64,000 bases of DNA from Alphaproteobacteria bacterium. GTDB taxonomy: Bacteria > Pseudomonadota > Alphaproteobacteria > JABAAW01 > JAHZMA01. The stretch is taken from assembly GCA_022599575.1 (NCBI GenBank), contig JAHZMA010000091.1, positions 1-64,000 of the forward strand. The letters are read 5' to 3'. Shown here piece after piece: positions 21,022 through 30,699 of the stretch (within the stretch, counting starts at the first letter, position 1; each line of letters begins with the position of its first letter). The notes beneath the pieces were generated by a model. That model saw nothing but the letters and a program-made list of their open reading frames with translations. It did not search any database and was not told where the DNA came from. The position numbers were made by a program, and so were the translations under genes.

Positions 21022-23418
21022 ATGGCAGAAGATGTAAAGCAAATAAAATTAATACAAGCTGATCAATTATATACAAAAAATTTACGATGGTTAGCAATTA
21101 GATATCCGCATATTTATGAAATTTTATCCGAAAAAAAAGTTACATTTGATGCATTAGAATTTGATGATTCTGGTGATGTTATTAATATATTTGAGCAAGA
21201 TAAAAAATTATATCCGCAAGATTTGCATACACATATTGCAGCACAGATGGACGATAAAGAAGCGGTTTCCAGAAAATCCACACCAATGAATGAGTTTTAC
21301 TCACCTGAATATTGTTTTGGTTTAAGCTATGCAGAAAGAATGTTTTTTACTAATAATTTGATTTCACGGCAAAATATTATTGGCACACAATATATCAAAC
21401 ATTTTTTTGATGATGGTTTGCTTGATTATGATATGATGGTGAATCATAAACATCATCCTCATTTTAATGGCAGTGCTTTTTTGGTTTGTTTCGGGCTGGG
21501 CTTGGGGCATCATATTGATTTGTTATTTGAAAAATATCAATTTGCTAATTTGGTGATTTTTGAAAAGAATTATGATTTTATTCAATATGCCGCGCATTTT
21601 CATGATTTTTCAGTTTGGGAAGAAAAATGTGAAAATAAATCAGGGAAATTAATAATTCTTGATAGTGCTAAAATGAAAACGCAAAATCTTGATAGAGAGT
21701 TTGCCAGTAGTATTTATAGCAGTATCTATTATCCATTATTTGATAATAATTTATTTTTTACCCATATTGACGATATTAATTATCGCGAATTTGATGTTGA
21801 TTTTAATAAAACATCAGTCTCGTTACGCTTTGGCAGAGGTTTTTTAGAAGATGAGGCACAAATGCATCATAACTCTATGCTTAATATTTTTAGAACGCTT
21901 AAAACCAAACGTCTGCAAAATGATAAAATTCTAACCAAAAAATTAGTCGACTATCAAAAATTACCACTCTTGCTTGTCGCTAATGGTCCCTCGTTGGATG
22001 AATCTATTGATATTATAAAGCAAAAGGCAGCACAAGGTTATATGATTATGGCTTGTGGTACAACATTAGTCACCTTGCTTGAATATGATATTTTTCCTGA
22101 TATTTTTATTAATTCTGAAAATACATTTGTTGATTATTGGCTGTTGGAAAAATTCACGCGAAAATATAGAGATGATGCGCGTTGGAAAAATATTATTTTT
22201 ATTGGTTTTCAAACCACATCACCAACATTAGTAAGGCTATTTGAACGTGTTATTTATGTGTTGCGTTCACATAGTACCAATGCAATAGATACTGCCTTTA
22301 CTGTGTTTGGTGCTGAAGAAGCGAAAAAAGGAAAATGGGTCATTGATTTTGTCACGCCCAACGTTGTTAATATTGCTTTAGGAATTACGCTTCCTTTAGG
22401 ATTTCAAAATATTTATTGCTTGGGTATGGATTTGGGTACAAGGTTTGGCATTGGTCATTCTAAAAAATCATTTTATCAGCAATATAAGATTGATGATTTT
22501 AAGCTTGGCTTAACATGCAAGCGCGGTTATCAAATGGATGAAATGATTTATCGATTACTGCGCTTGAAATCACCTGATTTTACCGATGCAAAAATGCGTG
22601 CTAATTTTGGCGGTAGTGCGGTCTCTAATTTTATTTTAGATCATACTTCTTTAGGAATAGAACATCTTGTTAATAGAATCGAAATGGTTCATATCGATCG
22701 TTATCAGCTTTATAATTGTAGTGATGGCAGATATATAGACCATCTTACCCCGTTATTCCCTCATCTAATACCTGATTTACCCGAAAATTTACAAAATCTT
22801 GATAAAGAACAGGAAAAAGCAAAATTATTTGATAATCAATATAATATTGATATTGGTGAAACAGAGCAACAAGAAATTAAAATGCGCATTGCTCATAATT
22901 GTGATGTGTTGCATGCACAATTGAATGAGATTCAATCAATTATTACCAATTATCGTACCTTTGGTATTGAGGAATATGAGGATTTTGAAAAATTTGTATC
23001 ACAAATTATGATGGTTTTTAGTCAAAACAATGTAAAGAATAAAGAGTTAGATTTAACAAATAGCGAAGTCAATACCCTGCTTGTCGGTACAATTATTATT
23101 TATTTGCATCATATTTATAAAATTTTTATGTATATTGATAAGAAAAATTACATGATGTTCATGGATAGCATGTTAACGGATTTAGAAGATTTGTTAACGC
23201 AGAATTATCAATATACTGAATTTATCTTCAACAGAAGCTTAGATAATTTAGAAAAATATGACTTTTTACAAGCACAAGAATCACCCATATCCATTAATGA
23301 TGATCGCTATTTTCAAAATTCTGTGCATCATCTATATATCACCAGAAAAAAATTGGATGTCTCATATCCGGGCGGGCTTCATGAGAGGAAAGTGCTTCCA
23401 TTTGTGATGGGTCAGTGA
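21022..23418 (+). CDS. DUF115 (Maf/MptE-like) protein, probable glycan or flagellin modification enzyme
   Basis: The central part (about residues 310-500) carries the DUF115 core: LPLLLVANGPSLDESIDII, then ACGTTLVTLLEYDIFPDIF, NSENTFVDYW and IYCLGMDLG near the end of the domain. DUF115 proteins include motility accessory factors (Maf) that attach nonulosonic acids to flagellin, and MptE-like pterin kinases. The 798-residue size with flanking N- and C-terminal helical regions fits the Maf group. ATG 21022 is the likely start. Its coupling to the GT41-like gene and the WecA-like gene suggests a protein or surface-glycan modification role. No flagellin gene lies nearby. Confidence 0.7.
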   Translation: MAEDVKQIKLIQADQLYTKNLRWLAIRYPHIYEILSEKKVTFDALEFDDSGDVINIFEQDKKLYPQDLHTHIAAQMDDKEAVSRKSTPMNEFYSPEYCFGLSYAERMFFTNNLISRQNIIGTQYIKHFFDDGLLDYDMMVNHKHHPHFNGSAFLVCFGLGLGHHIDLLFEKYQFANLVIFEKNYDFIQYAAHFHDFSVWEEKCENKSGKLIILDSAKMKTQNLDREFASSIYSSIYYPLFDNNLFFTHIDDINYREFDVDFNKTSVSLRFGRGFLEDEAQMHHNSMLNIFRTLKTKRLQNDKILTKKLVDYQKLPLLLVANGPSLDESIDIIKQKAAQGYMIMACGTTLVTLLEYDIFPDIFINSENTFVDYWLLEKFTRKYRDDARWKNIIFIGFQTTSPTLVRLFERVIYVLRSHSTNAIDTAFTVFGAEEAKKGKWVIDFVTPNVVNIALGITLPLGFQNIYCLGMDLGTRFGIGHSKKSFYQQYKIDDFKLGLTCKRGYQMDEMIYRLLRLKSPDFTDAKMRANFGGSAVSNFILDHTSLGIEHLVNRIEMVHIDRYQLYNCSDGRYIDHLTPLFPHLIPDLPENLQNLDKEQEKAKLFDNQYNIDIGETEQQEIKMRIAHNCDVLHAQLNEIQSIITNYRTFGIEEYEDFEKFVSQIMMVFSQNNVKNKELDLTNSEVNTLLVGTIIIYLHHIYKIFMYIDKKNYMMFMDSMLTDLEDLLTQNYQYTEFIFNRSLDNLEKYDFLQAQESPISINDDRYFQNSVHHLYITRKKLDVSYPGGLHERKVLPFVMGQ

Positions 23419-23442
23419 TGGATATGATAAAATAAGATAATT

Positions 23443-24492
23443 ATGCCTTATTTATTATTACCTGAATTTTATTACAGTGTTTTGGTGCTTATTTTATTAA
23501 GCATACTTTCATGGTTTGAAATTAAATTTTTACGCAAAATTTTTCTTTCAAAACGGATTGTGAGCAAAGTGATTCATGTTGCATCTATTCATAAGCGTCC
23601 TGTCCCCTATGGTGGTGGGATTGCGCTGGTTGATATGTTTGTGTTGGCATTGATTTTGTGGTTAATTTTTTTGGCATCAAAGGTGAGTTTACCAACAATT
23701 TTGGGTTATGAATTTTTGCTGGCATTGATTGGTATCTGCCTTGTATCATTTTGGGATGATATTAAGCCATTACCACCACTACCACGCTTATTAGTGCAGA
23801 TGATATTTGTGGCATTATTATTACCGTTATTACCTGGCTCAATTTTACTTAATTATTTTCCGCAATGGTTTGATTGGCTTTTTGCTTTTTTATTTTGGGT
23901 TTGTTTCACCAATTTTTTCAATTTTATGGATGGGATTGATGGTATTAGTGGTGTCCAGATGGGTTCAGTGGGGGCTGGATTGTTTTTGGTGACGTTATTT
24001 ATCGGCAATGATGATATTTTTCTTACCACAGGTTTGCCCGGTTTAGCATTGCTATGTGCGGCTATTGTGTTTTTATTATGGAATTGGCATCCAGCTAAAA
24101 TATTTTTAGGTGATTGTGGGTCGGTGCCGATTGGTTTTATCATTGCTGGTCTTATTTTACAGCTTTCCAGCTATGGCTATTGGGAAGCGGCAGTGATTTT
24201 ACCGCTTTATTATTATATGGATGCTGGGCTTACTTTATTAAAGCGTATCATTCGTTTAGAAAAAATCTGGTTGCCACATGTTTCGCATTTTTACCATATG
24301 GCGCGTATTTCGGGCTATCCGCATAATGTGATTAGCCGTGCGATTTTATTGAATAATTGCCTGTTGATATTATTGGCAATTTTATCAATTTATTATGAAT
24401 TTATATCATTACTGGGAGCGTTTTGTAGCACTTCTTTATTGTTATTTTGGATGTTTCGTGGCAAACAAACCTCAGTAAAACCAACCAAATAA
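23443..24492 (+). CDS. WecA/MraY-like polyprenyl-phosphate sugar-1-phosphate transferase
   Basis: This polytopic enzyme (349 residues, about 10 helices) moves a sugar-phosphate from a UDP-sugar to undecaprenyl phosphate, the first step in lipid-linked glycan synthesis. The family signatures are RPVPYGGGIAL at the N-terminus, WDDIKPLPP, NFMDGIDGISGVQ (the Mg-binding Asp region) and KIFLGDCGSVPIGF. The final VSHFYHMA matches the conserved His loop. It is unlikely to be the peptidoglycan MraY because it lies outside a dcw cluster and next to glycosylation genes. The sugar is not determinable. Confidence 0.85.
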   Translation: MPYLLLPEFYYSVLVLILLSILSWFEIKFLRKIFLSKRIVSKVIHVASIHKRPVPYGGGIALVDMFVLALILWLIFLASKVSLPTILGYEFLLALIGICLVSFWDDIKPLPPLPRLLVQMIFVALLLPLLPGSILLNYFPQWFDWLFAFLFWVCFTNFFNFMDGIDGISGVQMGSVGAGLFLVTLFIGNDDIFLTTGLPGLALLCAAIVFLLWNWHPAKIFLGDCGSVPIGFIIAGLILQLSSYGYWEAAVILPLYYYMDAGLTLLKRIIRLEKIWLPHVSHFYHMARISGYPHNVISRAILLNNCLLILLAILSIYYEFISLLGAFCSTSLLLFWMFRGKQTSVKPTK

Positions 24493-24508
24493 AATCAGTT
24501 TGATAAAA

Positions 24509-26563
24509 TCAGCGTTTTTTCTTTTTGGTTAAGATTTTTACCGCCAAATCATAATCGATAGCACAGGCACTGAGTGGCATTTCTAAATCTTTATAGCGCA
24601 ATTTTTTTAATTCATCACGCATGATGGTGGCTTGTTCAAAATCCAACTCATCGGCTGTTTGTTTCATTGATTGTTCTAATTTTGGCAGATATTGCTTTAA
24701 GGCGATGCTATCAAACATTAATCTTTGGTCTTGATGGGTGGCGATAAGAATATCTTGCTGACTTTCTTTAAGATAAGGCATATCATGCACAGCACGCTTA
24801 ATTGATTGCGGCGTGATGTTATTTGCCTCGTTATATTGTTGCTGTTTTTCACGGCGGCGGGTGGTTTCATCAAGCGCATATGTTAATGAATCAGTCATAT
24901 GGTCGGCATAAAGCACGACTAGCCCGTCAATATGGCGGGCAGCACGGCCAATGGTTTGCACCAAAGATGTTTTTGAGCGTAAAAAGCCCTCCTTATCAGC
25001 ATCTAAAATCGCGACTAAAGCACATTCAGGAATATCCAACCCTTCGCGCAATAAATTGATACCCACCAAAATATCAAAAACCCCTTGTCGTAAATCGCGG
25101 ATGATTTGAATTCGCTCTAACGTATCAATATCCGAATGTAGATAGCGCACTTTTAAGCCCGCCTCATCCATATATTCCGTTAATTCTTCAGAAAATTTCT
25201 TGGTGAGTGTGGTGATTAAAGCGCGTCCACCTTTTTCAATGGTTTTACGGCATTGGTCAATCACATCATCTACTTGCCCAGCAATCGGGCGGATTTCGCA
25301 AATCGGGTCAAGCAAACCTGTTGGGCGAACAATTTGTTCCACCACATGTCCGTCACTTAAATCCAGCTCCCATTGTCTGGGGGTGGCAGAGACAAAAATG
25401 GTTTGTGGACGGTTATTATCCCATTCTTCAAATTTTAACGGACGGTTATCCAAGCATGAAGGCAGGCGAAAACCATATTCCGATAGGGTGGATTTTCGAC
25501 TGAAATCACCCTTATACATCGCGCCTAATTGTGGTATCATCACATGGCTTTCATCGACAAATAACAGCGCATCTTCAGGGAAATATTCAAATAAGGTTGG
25601 CGGTGCCTCACCTTGCTTTCGGCCACTTAAAAAGCGCGAATAATTTTCAATGCCTTGACACATGCCAGTCGTTTGTAGCATTTCAATATCAAAGACTGTA
25701 CGTTGTTCTAATCGTTGCGCCTCTAGTAATTTATTATTATCGTGCAATTTTTGCAGTTGAATCTGCAATTCTTCTTTAATATTGTCAATCGCCTTATAGA
25801 TGCTAGGGCGCGGGGTAGCATAATGCGAATTGGCATAAAGTCTGATATGGTCGGGTGATTCGATATTGACGCCAGTTAAAGGGTCAAAGGCTTTGATTTG
25901 CTCTACCTCGTCACCAAAAAAGCTAATACGCCACGCACAATCTTCCAAATGGGCAGGAAAAATTTCAATATTATCGCCACGTACACGGAATCTACCCCGT
26001 GAAAAATCAATTTCATTGCGATTATATTGCAATTCAACCGCTTGCTTGATGAAACTTTGTTGTTTTAATTGCATTCCTTTTTCAACATCAATCACCATTT
26101 TTGAATAGGTTTCGCGGTCGCCAATGCCATAAATGCAGGAAACTGATGCCACAATAATCACATCGCGATGCTCTAATATCGCACGGGTGGCACTATGGCG
26201 CATACGGTTGATTTGCTCGTTAATTGTCGATTCTTTTTCAATAAAAGTATCGGTGCGTGGCACATAGGCTTCGGGTTGATAATAATCATAATAAGAAACA
26301 AAATATTCGACATGATTATCAGGGAAGAAATCACGCATTTCGGCATAAAGCTGGGCAGCAAGGGTTTTATTATGCGCCAAAACAAGGGTTGGTTTCTCGG
26401 TTTGGGCAATCACATGCGCCATCGTGAAAGTTTTACCTGAACCTGTAACGCCTAATAGGGTTTGATTGCGTAAATTGGCAACAACGCCTTCACCTAATAA
26501 TTTAATTGCTTGCGGCTGGTCGCCCGCGGGCTGAAAATCGGATTGTAATTTAAATATGCCCAT
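24509..26563 (-). CDS. uvrB: Excinuclease ABC subunit B
   Basis: This is the DNA-damage verification helicase of nucleotide excision repair. Walker A (TLLGVTGSGKTFTMA) lies near residue 40, and the beta-hairpin region has YYDYYQPEAYVPRTDTFIEK near residue 95. The DEAD-like box FVDESHVMIPQ and motif VI (QTIGRAARHIDG) are present, and the C-terminal UVR helical pair includes LEQSMKQTADELDFEQA. The length is 684 residues (E. coli 673). It begins 1 nt after the rppH stop. Confidence 0.98.
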   Translation of the reverse strand: MGIFKLQSDFQPAGDQPQAIKLLGEGVVANLRNQTLLGVTGSGKTFTMAHVIAQTEKPTLVLAHNKTLAAQLYAEMRDFFPDNHVEYFVSYYDYYQPEAYVPRTDTFIEKESTINEQINRMRHSATRAILEHRDVIIVASVSCIYGIGDRETYSKMVIDVEKGMQLKQQSFIKQAVELQYNRNEIDFSRGRFRVRGDNIEIFPAHLEDCAWRISFFGDEVEQIKAFDPLTGVNIESPDHIRLYANSHYATPRPSIYKAIDNIKEELQIQLQKLHDNNKLLEAQRLEQRTVFDIEMLQTTGMCQGIENYSRFLSGRKQGEAPPTLFEYFPEDALLFVDESHVMIPQLGAMYKGDFSRKSTLSEYGFRLPSCLDNRPLKFEEWDNNRPQTIFVSATPRQWELDLSDGHVVEQIVRPTGLLDPICEIRPIAGQVDDVIDQCRKTIEKGGRALITTLTKKFSEELTEYMDEAGLKVRYLHSDIDTLERIQIIRDLRQGVFDILVGINLLREGLDIPECALVAILDADKEGFLRSKTSLVQTIGRAARHIDGLVVLYADHMTDSLTYALDETTRRREKQQQYNEANNITPQSIKRAVHDMPYLKESQQDILIATHQDQRLMFDSIALKQYLPKLEQSMKQTADELDFEQATIMRDELKKLRYKDLEMPLSACAIDYDLAVKILTKKKKR

Positions 26564-26564
26564 T

Positions 26565-27059
26565 TTATGATGATAAATAATGGCTAATATGGGGTTTAAA
26601 AATTGTTACGAGCTGTCGGTAGAGTTGCTTCTTGAATGGCACAATAATATTGGGCAATTCATCAATATCACGCCATTTCCACTCTAAAAATTCTGGTATA
26701 TCGGTATCAAGATTGATTTCTGTTTCATCGCCAGTAAAAGCAAAACAGCACCATTTTTGCTTTTGCCCGTTATATTTGCCTTGCCAGAATCTTTCACGCA
26801 AATCATCAGGTAAATCGTAATAGAGCCAATCATGATGTTGATAAATAAGCCTCGTCGATTCGATTGATGTTTCTTCTTTTAATTCACGTATTGCGCTTGC
26901 CAGAATATCTTCGCCTGATTCAATACCACCTTGTGGCATTTGCCAATAATCGCCCGGATAATCAATGCGGTTTGCGGTAAAAATTTTGCCAGTTTTTGAT
27001 ACCAGCATGATACCCACACAAGGTCTATAATTGGGTCTGTAAGGAGCGTTATTATTCAT
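26565..27059 (-). CDS. rppH: RNA pyrophosphohydrolase (Nudix)
   Basis: The enzyme removes pyrophosphate from 5' mRNA ends and starts RNase E-dependent decay. The Nudix box is intact (GGIESGEDILASAIRELKEE then TSI). The N-terminal YRPCVGIMLVSKTGKIFTA and the DYWQMPQGG motif are those of RppH/NudH. The length is 164 residues. It lies in the typical alphaproteobacterial ctpA-yibQ-rppH order. Confidence 0.93.
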   Translation of the reverse strand: MNNNAPYRPNYRPCVGIMLVSKTGKIFTANRIDYPGDYWQMPQGGIESGEDILASAIRELKEETSIESTRLIYQHHDWLYYDLPDDLRERFWQGKYNGQKQKWCCFAFTGDETEINLDTDIPEFLEWKWRDIDELPNIIVPFKKQLYRQLVTIFKPHISHYLSS

Positions 27060-27061
27060 GG

Positions 27062-28204
27062 TTATTTCGGGTCATATAAATAAGAGAGTGGTACGATTTG
27101 GACATCATTTAAATCATTAATCCAAGTGACAATATCATTAATAGAAAAATTATAGGCATGAAGGCGGGCAACAAAAATATCTTTATCGCTATTAAGGATT
27201 GCATCAAGCAAATCATCTAGGCTTTCTTGATGATTATCACGGCTGGTATAATTGTAAAATTGCCAATCAATCGAATCGCTTAAATTTTGACTAGTGGTAC
27301 GGGCATTATTTAAATAATTATTATGAAGCACCGATAAAAGCGTGTGTTGATTAATGATGTTGACAATATTATCAAAATTTTGTTGAGCAATCGGCGTGTT
27401 AGTTGCATAAGGCATTGAGATGCCAACATAGCCTGTGGTAACAGTCATTAATTTATTAAGGATAATCTCATTATTTTCTTGCGTTTCATTATTACTAAAA
27501 TCAAATCCTAGCGGACCTGGGTCAAAATTGACGAAATGTTCTGTTGCGCTTATTGGGGCATGCAACAACACCTCATGCCCCTTTGAGCGGGCAAAAAGAA
27601 CCCATTGCCCAAGAAAATCAGCATAGGGGCTAAATTCTAATGTGACTTCAGCAGCAGTATCAATGGAAAATTCAGTCACATCCTTATGGTTACCTAAATC
27701 AGCAAGAATCAACACAAATTGTTTTTTGTTATCATCAATCGGCTGGCTATAGCTTGAACGGTATCTTTGCCAGACGGGTGTGCCTTGATAGGAATTAGGG
27801 ATAGGGCCATTATTGGTTAATTTAATAAAATTAGGGTCAAGCGCATCGGTTGGGTTGTCGAAATAAGATTGCCAAAAATTTTGTTGTGATTGTTCGCTCA
27901 TATTTTGCAATGAAATTGGATAAATATATTGCCTGACTGGAACACGCAAAAAAGAACGTTCTGCAACAAAAAGGTTAATCGATGCTGGTGCATAAAAAGC
28001 ATACATCAATAATCCAGCGATTGATAAAGAAAAAATGATGACATAGCTAAGGTAATAAAACCACCAAGGGTAAGATGTGAATAAGCTTGTAAAACGCGCT
28101 AAAAACCGCTTTTGTTTATTAAGGCGAACTGTTTCAGAATCAAACGTAAAAAATTCGCTTTTTTCCTCAGATTTTTTAGATTTTCTACGACTAATTTTAA
28201 CCAT
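27062..28204 (-). CDS. Divergent polysaccharide deacetylase family protein (YibQ-like)
   Basis: An N-terminal cytoplasmic basic segment (KISRRKSKKSEEK) precedes one membrane helix (WWFYYLSYVIIFSLSIAGLLMY). The periplasmic domain then has FVLILADLGNHKDVTEFSID, EVLLHAPISA and DPGPLGFDFSNNETQENN, the arrangement of the divergent polysaccharide deacetylase fold (DUF610/YibQ). In the family the motif is usually VIDDLG; here it reads LADLG. A start at 28240 would overlap ctpA, so ATG 28204 (MVKISRR) is preferred; it leaves 7 nt after the ctpA stop. Enzymatic activity is unproven for the family. Confidence 0.75.
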   Translation of the reverse strand: MVKISRRKSKKSEEKSEFFTFDSETVRLNKQKRFLARFTSLFTSYPWWFYYLSYVIIFSLSIAGLLMYAFYAPASINLFVAERSFLRVPVRQYIYPISLQNMSEQSQQNFWQSYFDNPTDALDPNFIKLTNNGPIPNSYQGTPVWQRYRSSYSQPIDDNKKQFVLILADLGNHKDVTEFSIDTAAEVTLEFSPYADFLGQWVLFARSKGHEVLLHAPISATEHFVNFDPGPLGFDFSNNETQENNEIILNKLMTVTTGYVGISMPYATNTPIAQQNFDNIVNIINQHTLLSVLHNNYLNNARTTSQNLSDSIDWQFYNYTSRDNHQESLDDLLDAILNSDKDIFVARLHAYNFSINDIVTWINDLNDVQIVPLSYLYDPK

Positions 28205-28211
28205 ATTGTTA

Positions 28212-29525
28212 CTATTGGCGATTGGTTTGATAGATAGCAATGCCCTTAAGAATATCTATACTACGTTGTAATTGATAATCATTTTTATAGCGGTCATTAT
28301 CATCTTTATCTTTATCTTTATCCTTATTATCTTTATCATCCGTTTCATCTTTACTATCCAATGCGCCCTTCAAGTCTTTTTCAAACCTTTGATTAGATTC
28401 CACCGTTTCTAACCGTGCCAGTGGAATTTCAATATCGGGCTTAATGCCTGTGCCTTGAATTGATATACCAGAAGGTGTGTAATAACGTTGCACTGTTAAT
28501 TTTACTGCCGCTTCAGGATATTTGCGTAAGCCAAAAATATTTTGCACCGAACCCTTGCCAAATGATTGAGTGCCAACAATAATTGCCCGTTTATGGTCTT
28601 GCAGGGCACCTGCAACAATTTCTGAGGCAGAGGCGGAACCATTATTAATCAGCACCACTAAAGGCATACCATCAGTAATATCGCCCCGTTTCGCTTGCGC
28701 CCGTGAAGAATTAGCATTATCGCGCCCCCGTGTAGAAACAATCTCGCCTTGTTCTAAAAACGCATCAGTCACTGAGATTGCTTGTGTTAATAAACCGCCC
28801 GGATTATTGCGTAAATCTAAAACAAAACCCAATAAGTTAATATCATCATTTTTTGCTTTGCGCCGCATATCGCGCACTTGCTTGGTGAGTTCTGAGGTTG
28901 TATTGCCACTAAAGTTAGTGATTCTGATATAGCCGACATCACCGATAATATCCGAACGCACCGAACGTAATTTAATAATTTCACGCTTTAAGGTAAGCTC
29001 GAATGGCTCAATACCTTCACGAAAAATTGAAATTGTAATTTTTGTGCCGGGCTTACCACGCATCATCTCAACTGATTCGGCTAATGTAAGCCCTTGCACC
29101 GATTCTCCGTTTAGATGGGTGATAATATCACCAGCTAACACACCTGCACGGCTGGCAGGCGTATCATCAAGTGGCGTAATGACTTTCACAAAACCTTGCT
29201 CTTGCGTTACTTCCATGCCCAATCCGCCAAATTGTCCACTGGTTGAGGTCTTAAAATCTTTTAAGCTTTCAGCATTAAGATAGGAGGAATGGGGGTCAAG
29301 ACTTGAAAGCATACCAGCAATCGCCGCTTCAATTAATTCTTTATCATCCACCTCATTGACATAATCGCGCTTAATCAGCTCAAACGCTTCACCAAATGCG
29401 TCTAATAATCTTGCTGTGTCTTTATCAGATTGTGCATAGGCATTTTGTACATAGATATTTTGTACAGGGGCAAAAAATGTAGCGGGGAGTGTAAATAATA
29501 GGGTGAATATTAATAAATAACGCAT
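28212..29525 (-). CDS. ctpA: S41 family C-terminal processing protease
   Basis: This secreted serine protease cleaves C-terminal tails of periplasmic proteins. It has a signal peptide (YLLIFTLLFTLPATFFAP), a PDZ domain (about residues 85-170, GLGMEVTQEQGFVKVI) and an S41 catalytic core with NNGSASASEIVAGAL (nucleophile Ser near residue 304) and GTQSFGKGSVQNIF (general-base Lys). The C-terminus is a lysine/aspartate repeat (KDNKDKDKDKDDNDR) coded by a GAT/AAA-type simple repeat. It lies between an EnvC-like gene and yibQ, the usual order in the class. Confidence 0.93.
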   Translation of the reverse strand: MRYLLIFTLLFTLPATFFAPVQNIYVQNAYAQSDKDTARLLDAFGEAFELIKRDYVNEVDDKELIEAAIAGMLSSLDPHSSYLNAESLKDFKTSTSGQFGGLGMEVTQEQGFVKVITPLDDTPASRAGVLAGDIITHLNGESVQGLTLAESVEMMRGKPGTKITISIFREGIEPFELTLKREIIKLRSVRSDIIGDVGYIRITNFSGNTTSELTKQVRDMRRKAKNDDINLLGFVLDLRNNPGGLLTQAISVTDAFLEQGEIVSTRGRDNANSSRAQAKRGDITDGMPLVVLINNGSASASEIVAGALQDHKRAIIVGTQSFGKGSVQNIFGLRKYPEAAVKLTVQRYYTPSGISIQGTGIKPDIEIPLARLETVESNQRFEKDLKGALDSKDETDDKDNKDKDKDKDDNDRYKNDYQLQRSIDILKGIAIYQTNRQ

Positions 29526-29580
29526 TTAAGAAACCTCATGATGAATTGATAATAATCCTTATCTTTATAAAGGATTTTTG

Positions 29581-30699
29581 TTAAGAAAGCCAACTTTTCG
29601 GATTGATATGTTTACCATTTTTACGAATTTCAACATATAATTCGGTGTTTTGTTCCGACATTTTGCCAATCGGCTCGCCTTGCAACACCCATTGCCCACG
29701 TTTGGCATAGAGTGTGTGTAAGCCAGAAATAACAGTATGAAAACCATCGCTATGTTCAATAATCAGCATTCTACCCTGATTCTGAAACGCACCAGAAAAC
29801 ACCACCTTGCCATCAAATGATGCCAATACTTCGGAATTGACACGGGCTTTAAGCATAATCCCACGCGAGCTTAAGCCAAAAGCGGTTTTTTGTCCGAAAT
29901 TACGAATGATGTCGCCGTTTACGGGTAGGGTAATTTTACCCTTAATTGGGAATTTACGAATGGTTCGTGGTTTTTCGGTGCGGTCTGCTTTGGCTGTGCT
30001 TTTGGTTTCGCTGGCTTTTTTCACAAGCTCTTCTACATTGCGTGCGGCTTTCCGCAAAGCTTTTGTTTCTGTGTCCAGTTTTGTTAAGGTGGCTTTATTA
30101 ACTTTTAACAGGCGATTCTTATTTTCTACCAAACGGGTAATACGAATATGGTTTTCAGCTAAATCTTCGCTGGTTTCAAATAATAGAATTTTTTCATTTT
30201 GCAGCTTTTGTTGCGTCTCCATCAATTCAGTAATTTCACTACTAATATCTCTGATACGGTTTTGCAAGCGTGGTGTGATATAGCTAATGAGTAGATGCGA
30301 GCGTGCCGCCGCCAACCCATCAGTAGGATAAATCAAGAATAATTTATCGGGCTTATCAGAAATTTGTAACATCGCAGATAGTGTATCACCCAATTTTTGA
30401 TTATCGCCAAGCATTGTTTTGCGCTGTTGCAATTCTTGTGATGCTAATAACCCCACTCGTTCTTCAATACGGGTAATTTTGGCTTGAATTTCTTGACTGC
30501 GATTGGCGATTGAAATCAAATCTAATTGTAATTTATTAACCTCATCATTTAATTGACGCTGTTGCTTATTGATGGTGGTTTTTTTTTGTTTTAATTTTTC
30601 GACATTATCAACGGCTGAAGCTGATGATATGCTGAATAATGCTAAAAATAATAGCGCGTAAATTTTTATGATGTGTGTTTTTGTTATGTGATTAAGCAT
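29581..30699 (-). CDS. EnvC-like murein hydrolase activator (M23 family)
   Basis: The 372-residue periplasmic protein has a signal peptide, long coiled-coil segments (residues about 30-230) and a C-terminal LytM/M23 domain (FPIKGKITLPVNGDIIRNFG ... GMLIIEHS-type region reading GRMLIIEHSDGFHTVISGLH). The zinc-site residues usual in M23 enzymes look incomplete (for example GRMLIIEHSDG in place of GxxVxIxHxxG), consistent with an EnvC-type activator of amidases rather than an active peptidase. Its start overlaps the end of gpmI by 16 nt. Confidence 0.82.
   Translation of the reverse strand: MLNHITKTHIIKIYALLFLALFSISSASAVDNVEKLKQKKTTINKQQRQLNDEVNKLQLDLISIANRSQEIQAKITRIEERVGLLASQELQQRKTMLGDNQKLGDTLSAMLQISDKPDKLFLIYPTDGLAAARSHLLISYITPRLQNRIRDISSEITELMETQQKLQNEKILLFETSEDLAENHIRITRLVENKNRLLKVNKATLTKLDTETKALRKAARNVEELVKKASETKSTAKADRTEKPRTIRKFPIKGKITLPVNGDIIRNFGQKTAFGLSSRGIMLKARVNSEVLASFDGKVVFSGAFQNQGRMLIIEHSDGFHTVISGLHTLYAKRGQWVLQGEPIGKMSEQNTELYVEIRKNGKHINPKSWLS

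Noticed and set aside
28270-28350. Simple repeat in the 3' part of ctpA as a mobile or regulatory repeat
   Set aside because: It codes the in-frame KDKDKD tail of CtpA and is explained by codon slippage.
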